A stretch of DNA of 64,000 nucleotides from JAOSJL01 sp963704035 (GTDB taxonomy: Bacteria; Actinomycetota; Acidimicrobiia; IMCC26256; JAOSJL01). The stretch lies in assembly GCA_963704035.1 (NCBI GenBank), contig CAVPGR010000004.1:186001-250000 (forward strand), read 5' to 3'. Of the stretch, positions 17,972 to 26,848 are shown in pieces (the first letter of the stretch is position 1; each line of letters begins with the position of its first letter). Under the pieces are notes generated by a model. It searched no databases and was not told the origin of the DNA. It was given only the letters and a program-made list of their open reading frames with translations. Made by a program: the position numbers and the translations under genes.

Positions 17972-18163
17972 TCATCGAGAGCGGTGACCCTTCTCGTCGT
18001 CGACGTCGACGAACGTGTCGTCGCCCAGGACCCGTGTGGCGAGGATCATCCACCGCCGGGCGAGGTCCTCGTTCCCGTCGACCCACGCGTCGGCAGCTCG
18101 ACGGCAGGCGGCCACGAGGATCTCGGCTCCGGCCACCGACGGGCAGCAGCCCTCCAGGTTCAC
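17972..18163 (-). CDS. small hypothetical protein
   Basis: 63 residues from GTG 18163, overlapping the stop of the DUF3631 gene (GTGA). Reads NLEGCCPSVAGAEILVAACR then RAADAWVDGNEDLARRWMIL. Helical, cysteine-rich at the N-terminus. The overlap puts it in the replication operon. No family recognised. Confidence 0.6.
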   Translation of the reverse strand: MNLEGCCPSVAGAEILVAACRRAADAWVDGNEDLARRWMILATRVLGDDTFVDVDDEKGHRSR

Positions 18164-19615
18164 GGTGCTCCCCGTGCCGATCGGGCTCGGGCACACGGCT
18201 CGCAGAGGTGGCCGTGTAAGCGAGGACGCACGCCGTCGTGGGTTCCGCACTCCTCACAGGCCGCCTCCTCGGCGGTCCCCCCGTCACCACCCGTCACCGC
18301 GTCACCATCGGCGCGAAAGTCCTGGTCAGCGGCCGATCCCATGGTGACGGCCTCTGGCGTGGTGACGGGTAGGGCGTCACCACGGAATCGTGCGTCACCA
18401 TCGGAAGGGGCCTCTGACCTGCGGTTCTGCGCGTCCGGTGACGCGGTGACGCGCGGTGACGGGGGGTGCGGGTGCGGGTCCTCGTCGGGGGTTGGCAGGT
18501 AGCGCGCCCAGGGATCCTCCAGGTCCTCCCGCTTGTAGCCGCGAACCTGGGAACCGTCGCGGCCCTCCGGGCGGAACGCGCTGCGAACGGACCTCGAACG
18601 ACCGGAGCCGACGGGCCAGCCCGGCGGCGTCCAGGTCGAACCGACCCCACGGGGACTCCTCCAGCGCGCGGAGCCGCCCGACCAGCGTCGCCGACGCCAG
18701 GACGGAGCCGTCGTCGTCTGCCCACACGTCGCGGAGGTCGGCAAGGAGCTTCACGTCGAGGTTCTCCTCGTCGCTCGTTGCCGCGCAGATCGCCTCGCAG
18801 GCGTGACGGGCACGGCCCGGCCACTCCCCTCCGGCGACGTCGGCCACGGCCACGAGCGGCTCCCAGCAGTCCGCCTCACGGTCCTCGACCGGTAGGTCGG
18901 GCTCGGCGAACTCGATGCGGCCCTGCGCGTCGGCCATCGCCTCAGCGAGACGTTCGCGGAGACGGTGCAGCCGTTCGCCGTCGCGGCGGATGCGGTACGG
19001 GTCGACGTGCTCGTCGGGATGGCGACGGCGCATCCGCACGACCACGGCCCGGTCCTCGATCGTGTCCGGGAGGTCCCGGATCGCCGCGAGGGCCGCCATC
19101 GCGAACGACGGGAACGGCGTCGGCGTCTGATGCGGGCCGACACACCGGATCACCGGTCTGTTCCGGCCGTGGCCCGCGTTCAGCAATCCCCGGAGGTCCT
19201 CCGCGCCTTCTTTCCCGGCCTTCGCGCCGAAGATGGTGTCGGCCTCGTCCAGCAAGATCGTCGGCGGATCATCTCCGCTGATCGAACGGAACAACGCGGG
19301 CACCGACGCGTTCGCCGAGACCAACGGCTTGTGCGCGAGCGCCTCGACGACGTCGAGGAGGCGAGACTTCCCGCACCGCTTCTCCGGGCTCGTGATGACG
19401 AGACGTGTCGCGTGATGGAGCACCGGCTGACAGTGTGTCGCCGCGATCCACAACGCGACCGCCTCCGCGTACTCGGGCGAGGGCAGGGCGACGTAGCGAT
19501 GAATCTCGTCGACGACCTCGTCGAGCAGATCGGCCAGGTCGCCGATGCCGGAATCGACGCGCGGCTCGGACCCGCCTCGCTCGATCGCCCGTTGAAGATC
19601 GAGCCCGGGGCTCAC
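18160..19615 (-). CDS. DUF3631-family ATPase / replication protein, one frameshift
   Basis: About 485 residues after a frame change near 18590. P-loop ATPase core: Walker A-like TSPEKRCGKSRLLDVVEAL, Walker B TILLDEADTIFG, sensor region AMAALAAIRDLPDTIEDRAV with arginines in RMRRRHPDE. Members occur in mobile elements and phages and are thought to act as helicase or primase partners. After the frame change the typical tail GYKREDLEDPWARYLP follows, then a Pro/Asp-rich linker over the GGTGACG repeats and a four-Cys zinc-binding-like end (CEECGTHDG...LCEPC). GTGA overlaps join it to genes on both sides. Confidence 0.8.
18282..18461. repeat. ten copies of GGTGACG in 180 bp (iteron-like)
   Basis: CGTCACC on the plus strand at 18282, 18292, 18300, 18375 and 18393, and GGTGACG at 18343, 18361, 18437, 18445 and 18455. 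The cluster lies in the linker-coding part of the DUF3631 gene, symmetrically arranged as three inverted, two direct, two inverted, three direct. Such iterons inside a replication gene are typical replication-origin signals. Confidence 0.65.
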
Positions 19616-20124
19616 GACGCCGCCCTCTCGACCGAGTCGAAGCCGTCGACGAACGCGGCCTCGGCGATCTCGACGCCGACGCCGAACGGAACCAGCGGAA
19701 CGCTCGACTCCGGATCTTCTCGTCGCACGAGACGGTCGAGTCGGGCCAGCGCGTCATCGAATGTCGCCTCGTGCCGGGCTACCAATGCGCCGAGACGCCG
19801 TCCTTCGCGCTCGATGCGCTCGACGTGGGCATCGACGCGGCCGAATCGTTCCGCGGCGAGTTCCTCGAACCGAGCCGTCGTGGCCGGGTCTGGGTGCGGC
19901 GACGGCCTGACCGGACCGAGGTGTGCCAGCTCCCGGCGATCCTTGCGTACGTCCTCGACCGTGACGTCGTCGTCGGTGAGTAGCCGCACAAGTCTCGCTT
20001 CGGCGTCCGGACCGAGATCCCGACCCGCGCATTCTCGGATGAGGCGATCGCGCTCCGCCGCCAGGTCGTCGCGAGCCGACAGTGACTCCGATGCGGCTCG
20101 CTCCTCGATCTCCGCGGCCGTCAT
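19612..20124 (-). CDS. coiled-coil protein of the replication operon
   Basis: 170 residues, rich in Glu, Asp, Arg and Leu with long helices (LAAERDRLIRECAGRDLGPD, RFEELAAERFGRVDAHVERI). It overlaps both neighbours by four bases (ATGA with the excisionase-like gene, GTGA with the DUF3631 gene), so it is translated in step with them. It may be an accessory of the ATPase. No family recognised. Confidence 0.65.
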   Translation of the reverse strand: MTAAEIEERAASESLSARDDLAAERDRLIRECAGRDLGPDAEARLVRLLTDDDVTVEDVRKDRRELAHLGPVRPSPHPDPATTARFEELAAERFGRVDAHVERIEREGRRLGALVARHEATFDDALARLDRLVRREDPESSVPLVPFGVGVEIAEAAFVDGFDSVERAAS

Positions 20125-20381
20125 CGTGGCCTCGGAGGCGTCGCCCCCGTCTCCAGCAGATGCCGTAGCGCTGCCAACGGAACGCGTAGCCGCCGGTTCG
20201 AGACGCGGACCACGGGTAGGCCGTCGGCCCCGTCGGTGTTCTCATACCGCTGCGCGAGCAGGTACGCCGTCGATCTCGGGATGCCGAGCACCCGACCCGC
20301 ATCTTCGACCGAGCAGGTCGCTGCCTCGGCAGCGAGCTGGTGAAACAACGGGCCGAACCCGTCGTCGGTTGTGATCGTCAT
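20121..20381 (-). CDS. excisionase-like small DNA-binding protein
   Basis: 86 residues. The helix-turn-helix VEDAGRVLGIPRSTAYLLAQ followed by a wing-like RVSNRRLRVPLAALRHLLET is the MerR/excisionase (HTH_17-like) pattern. A GGAGG site precedes ATG 20381. It heads the replication operon and lies 0.8 kb from the right attachment site, so a recombination directionality or replication-control role is likely. Distinguishing the two needs experiments. Confidence 0.75.
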   Translation of the reverse strand: MTITTDDGFGPLFHQLAAEAATCSVEDAGRVLGIPRSTAYLLAQRYENTDGADGLPVVRVSNRRLRVPLAALRHLLETGATPPRPR

Positions 20382-20449
20382 GGAGTGCCTCCTCGAGAGT
20401 GAGGCACGTTGAGTGCCTCCTTGATAGGGAGGCCCTCGGCGACGATCGT

Positions 20450-20881
20450 CTAGGCCGCGACCTCCAGCGAACGGGTCAGGAGGTCGCGCGGAGGCGCGTG
20501 AGTGGTGATCGAGTCGGCGAGTAGCAGGACCGGCGGATCCGGTGGCCCGAGACCTCGCTCCTCGGCGTCGGCGCCGACGGCTTCGATCTCGGCGCCGGGG
20601 GCAGATCCGAGTTCCCGTCGGAGCACACGCCGGACAGCGGCGGTGACGGCAGCCAGGAGCGCGCGCCCGCAGTGTCGACGTCGTTCGAGGACCCACATGG
20701 CCGGGTACTCACGTCGAGCAACCGCCTGGACGCTCCGCCACGCCCGACGGGCGCGTTCCGCGACAGCGGCGTCGCGCTTCAGCAGGGCGGGAAGCCGATC
20801 GGCTGGATCGGCCGCGGGCATGGCGAGAATGTGTTCCCGCAGTGATGCTGCGCTCGGAGTTGGTCGCGAGGTGGCGTCCAT
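20450..20881 (-). CDS. hypothetical protein near the right end of the element
   Basis: 143 residues from ATG 20881 (an in-frame ATG at 20932 is possible). Helical: SLREHILAMPAADPADRLPA, LKRDAAVAERARRAWRSVQA, RALLAAVTAAVRRVLRRELG. No recognised domain. Same strand as, and 68 bp upstream of, the excisionase-like gene, so likely the first gene of that operon. Confidence 0.55.
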   Translation of the reverse strand: MDATSRPTPSAASLREHILAMPAADPADRLPALLKRDAAVAERARRAWRSVQAVARREYPAMWVLERRRHCGRALLAAVTAAVRRVLRRELGSAPGAEIEAVGADAEERGLGPPDPPVLLLADSITTHAPPRDLLTRSLEVAA

Positions 20882-21033
20882 GAAGAACTCGATCGTACCG
20901 GCCGCGCGCCGCGAACGTGGACCGGTCGACATGGACGACGGAGGACGAATCGCGTCGCCCCGATCGACTCGAACTCGTCGGCCCGGCCGGGACCAACGTC
21001 CGCCACCGCCACCGTGTGCTCGGGTCAACGCGC

Positions 21034-21057
21034 TCTCCCTAAGGCCCTCCCTAAGAA
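21034..21057 (+). repeat. candidate right arm-type integrase site
   Basis: Two CCCTAAG blocks ten bases apart, matching the double block at 7042-7064 near the left end. Downstream (21060-21165) CGCGGAC(T/C) occurs four times with CGGATTCG, possibly further recombination-protein sites. Confidence 0.5.
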
Positions 21058-21172
21058 TCGCCGCGGACTACCGCGGACTCGCCCGGATTCGTGCCCGTCG
21101 CCGTCGCGCGAAGATGCAGGTCACGAGAGGAGAGGTGGACTCGCGCGGACCTGCGCGGATTCGAGGGGCGGC

Positions 21173-21227
21173 TTTAGGTCCCGGTGACCTTCACAGGTCT
21201 TGGGGGTTCGAGTCCCTCCGCTCGCAC
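21173..21227 (+). repeat. attR core (55 bp)
   Basis: Exact copy of 6929-6983. It is only a tRNA 3' fragment: the bases before it do not form an anticodon 5' stem or D arm. It ends 12 bp before the stop codon of the leftward penicillin-acylase gene. Confidence 0.95.
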
Positions 21228-21238
21228 CGAAACCAGCA

Positions 21239-23897
21239 TCAACCCCGGAATGAGGTGACGTGCTGGTAGGTCGGACGGTTGACCCAGCGCATCGAGTTGA
21301 AGTTGGTCACGTAGGGGATGAACAGAATCCTCTCGTCGAGAGTCAGTTCTCCCCATTTCGCCGGGTCGTTCCGGTTCCACGGGAGTTGGTAGGTCCCCGC
21401 GCGCCACACGCCCAGCTTCAACGCCGACCACAGCTCGGCGCGGCAGGCCTCCAGGTCGCCGTCGCCGCACTGGATTCCGCCGGCAGGCACGGGGCCTTCA
21501 CCGAGAATCGCCCGCAGATCGCGCTGCACGTTGGAGTACCACCCGGTCTGGTAGGCGGACCCGAACGGACCGGGCTTGTCGTCGAGCTTGTGCGGCCGCA
21601 CGTCGTCATAGAGCCCCGTGAGCGTGCTGTCGGTGATTCCGACGCTGCGCTCGCCGTTGGTGTCGGCGCCGAAGACGGCGTGCACGAGAGGCTCCCACGT
21701 CTCGTCCATGACCGGTACCGCCGCATCGTCGTAGACGCTGTCGCGGTTGCGGTCGCGGCGGTGCGCACCGCCTTCCACCCACGACGTCAGGATGCCGCGG
21801 GCGGCCTCGATCTTGGAGTTCGGCGCGTCACTTCCCTCGAGGATGCGCAGCACGTACGGCATCACCTGGTCGCCGCGCAGGTCGGACGTCCCCGCGTCTT
21901 GGACGATGGACACGACGTCTTCGGCGCTGAGACCCGAGGCATCGCCGACACGACTGTCGATCAGGTCGACGCGGTGGACCGCGCCTTCACCCCACGCCGA
22001 GTCGCTCCAGGTCCATCCCGGTGCGACCCGGTTGTTCCACGACACCAGGTAGCCCTTCGCCGGGTTGACCTCGTGCGGGCGTTGTTCCAGCGGGAGAACC
22101 TTCGGCGAGCCGTCGGGCTCGGTGGGCCAGTCCCATTCGCCGGTGCCCCACACGGGGAAGTCGAACGACGCACCGCTCTTGCGGATCGGGTACCAGCCCG
22201 AGTGGACCCACGCGATGTCGTGCGCGTCGGCATAGGCCCAGTTGAAGGACCAGCTCGTGTCAACCATGACGTCGTCGAACTGGTCCGCGGAGTTGACCGC
22301 ACCCACGTTGAGCTTGCGGAACGAGACGGCGGCCACCGCCTCCCATCCCCGGTTGAGACGTTGGCGCGCAACCGCCACGGGTGCACCGTCGACGGTGCCG
22401 CGGTCGGTGACGGGGCCGTGAACCGTGCGCGGCACGGTGCTGGCCGTCGCGTTCTCGGGATACGTCATCGCCTTGCACTGGCCGTCGTGCAGGTAGTGCA
22501 TGGAGTCGATCGTCGGTTCGGTACCGCCGGGTTCGCAGAGCTTTTCGACGACGGCGTCGACGTTGTCGGAGCCGCCCGCGGTCGCCGTCCACGACGACCG
22601 GTCGTTGTGGCCGATCACGACCCACGGCCCGACGCCGGGGAACGTGATCCCGCTGGCGTGCTGGTCGCCGCCGTGGATCTCCATCTCGAAGAGGAGCTGC
22701 GGCGCGATGTAGCCGGACTGCGGACCCCCGACCTGAATGGGCTGGCCCGTGGCTGTACGCGAGCCCGCCACCGTGAGGTAGTTGCTCATCGATGGCATCG
22801 GCGCCGGGTCGGCGCCGCAGATCTCGGTCGTGCTCTCCGGATCGAGTAGCGCCACCGACGCGGGGTCGGTGCCGGTGTCGCCCTGGTCGAACAACGGGTA
22901 GGCGAAGGTCTCCTCGGTGTGGTGCGTGGCGGTCGGGTCCTCGCCGTAGGCGAGGTCGTCGTAGAGCGCTTGCGCTGCCGCGGGATCGCCCGTGGCCTCC
23001 TCGAAGGGCGCGCAGGGTGTGTGAGTTGCACACCTCGCCGCCGCCGCCGTTGCCGAAGATGTCGCCGACGAGGATCGCGGCCGCCACGACGTCGGTGGGC
23101 TTCCAGGAGGGGTAGGGGATGCCGATCTGATTCCAGGGCTTCTGGGCGCCCTGGGGCACGAAGCCCTGGTGGGCCAGCCACGAGTTGATGCCGTCGACGA
23201 ACCCGTTGAGCGAGGCCTCGAGCTGCACGGCCTCCTCGGGGGTGCTGCGGGCCATGGCGCGGTCGATCTGCGCCTGGAGCTCGGCCTCGGTATACGTGAT
23301 CTGTCGGGGGTTGCCGGCCAGGATGTCGAAGATCTCGGTGATTCCTCCGGGTGCCAACTCGATCATGCCGGTACGCCCGAGAATACGCGCGAGCTCGGCG
23401 ATGGCAAGGCGACCCTCGGCAACGGCCCACCCCGCGCCGAACGCGGCGTCGGTTTCGGTGTCGCCGTAGATGTGGGGGACGCCGAACTTGTCCCAGAAGA
23501 TCTCAACACCTTCGCGGGGAGCCTGCGAGGCCTTGATGTCCTCGTCCTTCACGCCGAAGTTGGCGTCCTTGTAGTAGCGACCCAGTGGGTGGTCGGCGCT
23601 GCCGAGAATGCCGGCGGCCACGGGATCGTCGATGTTGTCGTACATCGCGCGCTGGTCGTCCCGATCGTTCGCCGTGACGCCGTGGATGTTGCCGTTGCCC
23701 GGGGCCATGATCGACCACGCCTCGGTGGCGCCCTTGGGGGGAACGGGATCCGTGGGCTCGGGTGGCCCCTTGGGAATCGGGATACACGCCGCGGCCAGCG
23801 TCGCGACGGCGACGATGAGAACACCGCCGGTCATCACACTCCGCACGCTGCGGCCACGACGGTTTCTGCGCATCTTCGGGCGCTCGGTCACGTTCAC
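21239..23897 (-). CDS. penicillin acylase family lipoprotein (Ntn hydrolase), one frameshift
   Basis: About 885 residues from GTG 23897 (AGGGGAC upstream), with one frame change near 23010. Signal peptide with lipobox LAAAC anchors it outside the membrane. The alpha part has FWDKFGVPHIYGDTETDAAF and GWAVAEGRLAIAELARILGR. Self-processing would expose Ser of SNYLTVAGSRTATGQPI (codon near 22786) as N-terminal nucleophile of the beta chain; GPQSGYIAPQLLFEMEIHGG and GPWVVIGHNDRSSWTAT follow. Members cleave amides such as beta-lactam side chains or acyl-homoserine lactones; the substrate here is unknown. Confidence 0.85.
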
Positions 23898-24046
23898 GGC
23901 TGTCCCCTGTTGGTCGCGCGTGTCCGGGTGGCACACGTCGGTGAAGGTCGCCACAGTACCCAATGTGACTGAACCGGACAAGCAGCCCACGGAGCGCGGT
24001 CAGGGACTCTGCGGGTATTTACCCCGGAACCACCGGAGACGGGCGA

Positions 24047-24427
24047 TCAGCGCTTCTTGCGCTTTCCCTTGCCTCGCTTCTTGTTCTTGTTTCCCTTGCC
24101 CTTGCGGCGACCGAGCCCGAACTTCCGCTTCGCGGGCTGGTCGACCTCCGCGATGATCTCCGGACCGGCGGCGTTGAGGATGTCCTCGGCCTCGTCGAGA
24201 ATCGCCGCCGCATCGGCACCCTCACCCGGGAGATCGGAGGTCTCGGGGGCCATGGCCTCCGAGAGGCTCCCGTACTGCCATCCGGCGTCCACGCGCCGCT
24301 TCACGAAGGCCGGGCAGTCGTCCGGGCAGTTCCAGGGTGCCTCGGGCGCGAGGTCCAACCGGCACTTCCGCATGGTGTCGCCGCTCGGATACGTGCGGCT
24401 CTCGTAGTGCTTGCAGTCGGTCCTCAT
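24047..24427 (-). CDS. hypothetical Cys-cluster protein with basic tail
   Basis: 126 residues from ATG 24427. N-terminal CKHYESRTYPSGDTMRKCRL and APWNCPDDCPAFVKRR place five cysteines in a small cluster, as in a zinc or iron-sulphur knuckle. The C-terminal 30 residues are nearly all Lys, Arg and Gly (RKGKGNKNKKRGKGKRKKR). Nucleic-acid contact is plausible. No family named with confidence. Confidence 0.7.
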   Translation of the reverse strand: MRTDCKHYESRTYPSGDTMRKCRLDLAPEAPWNCPDDCPAFVKRRVDAGWQYGSLSEAMAPETSDLPGEGADAAAILDEAEDILNAAGPEIIAEVDQPAKRKFGLGRRKGKGNKNKKRGKGKRKKR

Positions 24428-24447
24428 CGCCACGGCGTCATTATCCC

Positions 24448-25005
24448 CTAGTCGAGCCACTCGGGAGCCGCAGCCAGTAGCTGTCGGCTCACGGCGAGGC
24501 AACGATCGAGCAGCTCGCACTGCTCCTCTTCGTTGTTTCGGATCTTGAGCAGCGACACCGCTACCTGGGCCACGATCTTCAGACTGCGCTCGGGCGCGTC
24601 GGTCGCGGAGGGAAACGAGTCGATCGCCGACACGCCGAGCGGCAGGTCGGGGCCGCCGATCCCGGCCAGTTCCGTGGCCAGAACCAGCAGGTCGGGTCCG
24701 TGCGGCAACGGAGGGAGTGCCCACGTGAAGCTGAGAGGGAAGTGGTAGAGGTCCTCGGGCTGGTCGTCGTCGGGTGTCGTGAGAACCGCGTCCTCGAAGC
24801 CGAGCAGAACGCGGGGCTCCACCTCGAGGGTGAGATAGAGATCGACCGGACCGGCGCATCCCTCCTCGGGATGGAGGTCGACCTCCCAGGTCTGTCGCAG
24901 CGAGTAACTCTCGACGAAGTGGCGCTCGTCGTGCACGTGGAACCCGTGTTCGACCGCGTGGTCCTTCAGATCGGAGACGTATCCGGCAAGGTCGAGGACG
25001 GCCAT
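24448..25005 (-). CDS. conserved-looking hypothetical protein
   Basis: 185 residues, no signal peptide or membrane helix. Starts AVLDLAGYVSDLKDHAVEHG; contains VDLYLTLEVEPRVLLGFEDA and the C-terminal helical CELLDRCLAVSRQLLAAAPE. Two bases separate its start from the stop of the upstream hydrolase, so they form a unit. Function unknown. Confidence 0.65.
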   Translation of the reverse strand: MAVLDLAGYVSDLKDHAVEHGFHVHDERHFVESYSLRQTWEVDLHPEEGCAGPVDLYLTLEVEPRVLLGFEDAVLTTPDDDQPEDLYHFPLSFTWALPPLPHGPDLLVLATELAGIGGPDLPLGVSAIDSFPSATDAPERSLKIVAQVAVSLLKIRNNEEEQCELLDRCLAVSRQLLAAAPEWLD

Positions 25006-25007
25006 GA

Positions 25008-26144
25008 CTACGGATTCCCCCGTGTGGTCGCGTCGGCAGCAGCATCGACAGCAGCATCCGCAGCCGGATCGGCGACCGGCTCTGCCGTCGAGTCGAGTCG
25101 GTCACGCAGGAAGCCCGCAACATTCGCGACGCAGCGGCGTGCATCCTCGAGCTCGTCGGCGAATCCGTAGAAGCCGTGGAACATGCCCGTATGGTCCCAC
25201 GTTTCGACGGAAACTCCCGAGCGCTCGAGTCGATGGGCGTAGGCCAAACCTTCGTCGCGCAGGACGTCGCACTCGGCCGTGACGACACCTGCCGGCGGGA
25301 GCCCGCCCAGATCTGTGGACCGCAGCGGTGCCGCCAGGAAATCGGCCGGGTACACGGTTTCGTCGGGATCCGCGAAGCCACCCGCCGGGTCTGCGGAACT
25401 CCTGGCCACGTCTGCCACATCACCCAGATACGACGTCCAGAAGAACCGCATGTCGTTGACGCTCAGGGGATAGCCCCGCCCGTTCTCGACATATGACGCC
25501 GTGTCGAAGCGGGGGTCGAGCGCGGGACACATCAGGACCTGTGCCTGGAGCTCCGGCCCACCGCGGTCCCGGACGGCGAGCGCGACCGCGGCGGCCAGGT
25601 TGCCGCCCGCGCTCGACCCGCACACGGCCAGGCGCGACGCGTCGACGCGGAGAGCTCGGGCGTTCTCGGCCACCCAACAGGTGGCGGCGAACGAGTCATC
25701 GAGCGCCGCGGGATAGGGGTTCTCGGGAGCGAGACGGTATCCCACGGATACGACGGCGGCCTCAGACGCCCGCGCGATGCCGCGGCACAGCGTGTCGGAC
25801 AGCTCGATGTTGCCCATCACCCAGCCGCCCCCGTGGAAGAAGACGATCGTTCCGGAGGACAGCGTTCCCGAGGACAGCGTTCCCGAGGACAGCGTTCCGG
25901 AGGGAAGCGCTCCCGAGGACGGCGACGCGTCCGGTCGGTACACGCGCAGTGGGATGTCACACTCCGGCCCCGCCATGGTGTGGTCGCTCACGTCAGCGAT
26001 GGAGGGTTCGTGCGGCACCTCGGCCATGACCTGCTGTTCCAGCTCGCGCGCCGCGACGAGCCCGAGTTCGTCGATGTCGACGTGCCCACCCGGCTCGAAC
26101 TGTTCGACCACGTGGGCCGCCTCGGGCGTGAGCCGACTCATCAT
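25008..26144 (-). CDS. HSL/lipase-type alpha/beta hydrolase
   Basis: 378 residues. HGGGWVMGN is the hormone-sensitive-lipase oxyanion motif, GSSAGGNLAAAVAL holds the nucleophile Ser, with acid and His in AECDVLRDEGLAYA and TGMFHGFYGF. Two low-complexity insertions are odd. One is five tandem 15-bp units encoding SSGTL-type repeats, placed between strand LRVYRPD and strand TIVFFHGG. The other is an Ala/Asp repeat at the C-terminus. The ATG overlaps the rdgB stop (ATGA), so it is coupled to that operon. Confidence 0.85.
   Translation of the reverse strand: MMSRLTPEAAHVVEQFEPGGHVDIDELGLVAARELEQQVMAEVPHEPSIADVSDHTMAGPECDIPLRVYRPDASPSSGALPSGTLSSGTLSSGTLSSGTIVFFHGGGWVMGNIELSDTLCRGIARASEAAVVSVGYRLAPENPYPAALDDSFAATCWVAENARALRVDASRLAVCGSSAGGNLAAAVALAVRDRGGPELQAQVLMCPALDPRFDTASYVENGRGYPLSVNDMRFFWTSYLGDVADVARSSADPAGGFADPDETVYPADFLAAPLRSTDLGGLPPAGVVTAECDVLRDEGLAYAHRLERSGVSVETWDHTGMFHGFYGFADELEDARRCVANVAGFLRDRLDSTAEPVADPAADAAVDAAADATTRGNP
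25849..25923. repeat. 15-bp tandem repeat (5 units) in hydrolase gene
   Basis: Unit GTTCCCGAGGACAGC, five copies with few changes, encoding SSGTL in the hydrolase. In frame, so unit gain or loss changes loop length only. Confidence 0.9.
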
Positions 26145-26848
26145 CGATCTCCGTCTGTTTTCTCCGCGACGTTCGCTACACGAAGACCCTCGACCAGTGA
26201 GCGAAGGGCGCGACCGCGATGCGACATCGCGTTCTTCTCCTCGGCCGACATCTCGGCGAACGTGCGTCCGTCACCTTCGTCAGGAACGAACACCGCGTCG
26301 TAGCCGAAGCCTCCGGCACCCCGGGGCTCGAGAGTGATCCGACCTGCGACCTCCCCCGAGGCAGCAACCTCGCGCCCGTCAGGCCATTGAACGACAACGA
26401 CCGTCGCGAATGTGGCGCCTCGCAGGTCGGTGTCCGTGCCCTGCTTCTCGGGTGGCTTCTCGTGTGGCTTCTCGTGTGGCTTCTCGTGTTCTTCCTGGTT
26501 CTCTTCGTGCGCAGCGAGCTCCCTCAGCAGATATTCGGTGTTGTCGGCGTAGGTGGCGTCCTCTCCTGCGTACCGGGCGGACCGCACGCCCGGCGCTCCT
26601 CCCAGCGCATCCACGATGAGTCCGGTGTCGTCGGCGACCGCCGGTAGTCCCGTCGCCGCGGCGAGTGCCGTTGCCTTCAGACGCGCGTTTTCAGCGAGAG
26701 TGTCGCCGGTCTCGGCCACCTCGGGAACGTCGTCGGGTCGTTCCAGGAATTCGAAGTCGGGAAGACTCGCAGCGAAAATCCCGACGATCTCGCGGACCTT
26801 GTCGGGATTCGCCGTGGCGAGTACGAAGCGACGGTCGGGCGATGTCAC
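26141..26848 (-). CDS. rdgB: XTP/dITP pyrophosphatase (RdgB/HAM1)
   Basis: Cleans the nucleotide pool by hydrolysing dITP/XTP to monophosphates. Motifs present: ATANPDKVREI, GDTLAENARLKA, VADDTGLIVDALGGAPGVRS, GFGYDAVFVPDEG and KNAMSHRGRAL. At 235 residues it is about 35 longer than usual. The extra length is an acidic HEKPHEKPHEKPPEK insertion (about residues 118-135) encoded by a 12-bp tandem repeat. GTG start overlaps the rph stop (GTGA). Part of the rph-rdgB pair conserved in actinobacteria. Confidence 0.95.
   Translation of the reverse strand: MTSPDRRFVLATANPDKVREIVGIFAASLPDFEFLERPDDVPEVAETGDTLAENARLKATALAAATGLPAVADDTGLIVDALGGAPGVRSARYAGEDATYADNTEYLLRELAAHEENQEEHEKPHEKPHEKPPEKQGTDTDLRGATFATVVVVQWPDGREVAASGEVAGRITLEPRGAGGFGYDAVFVPDEGDGRTFAEMSAEEKNAMSHRGRALRSLVEGLRVANVAEKTDGDR
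26443..26490. repeat. 12-bp tandem repeat (4 units) in rdgB
   Basis: Unit GCTTCTCGTGTG, minus-strand CACGAGAAGCCA, encoding HEKP. The same CACGAGAAG core is tandemly repeated at 38619-38654 in front of the hydroxylase gene. Confidence 0.9.

Larger units (their letters stand above)
6929..21227 (+). mobile_element. 14.3-kb integrative element (satellite/prophage-like) in tRNA-Leu
   Basis: The element is bounded by identical 55-bp repeats, the left one being the 3' half of an intact tRNA-Leu gene. It contains a tyrosine integrase next to the left end, an excisionase-like protein near the right end, a DUF3631-type ATPase, a small/large terminase pair, XRE and ribbon-helix-helix regulators and many very small genes overlapping by GTGA or ATGA. 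I recognise no portal, major capsid, tail or lysin gene. Architecture recalls the mycobacterial phiRv elements and phage-inducible islands. Removing it places the kinase, tRNA-Leu and the penicillin-acylase gene next to each other. Confidence 0.9.

Noticed and set aside
21173..21227. Second tRNA-Leu gene
   Set aside because: Only the 3' 55 bp are present; the 5' half with D arm and acceptor strand is missing, so it is attR.
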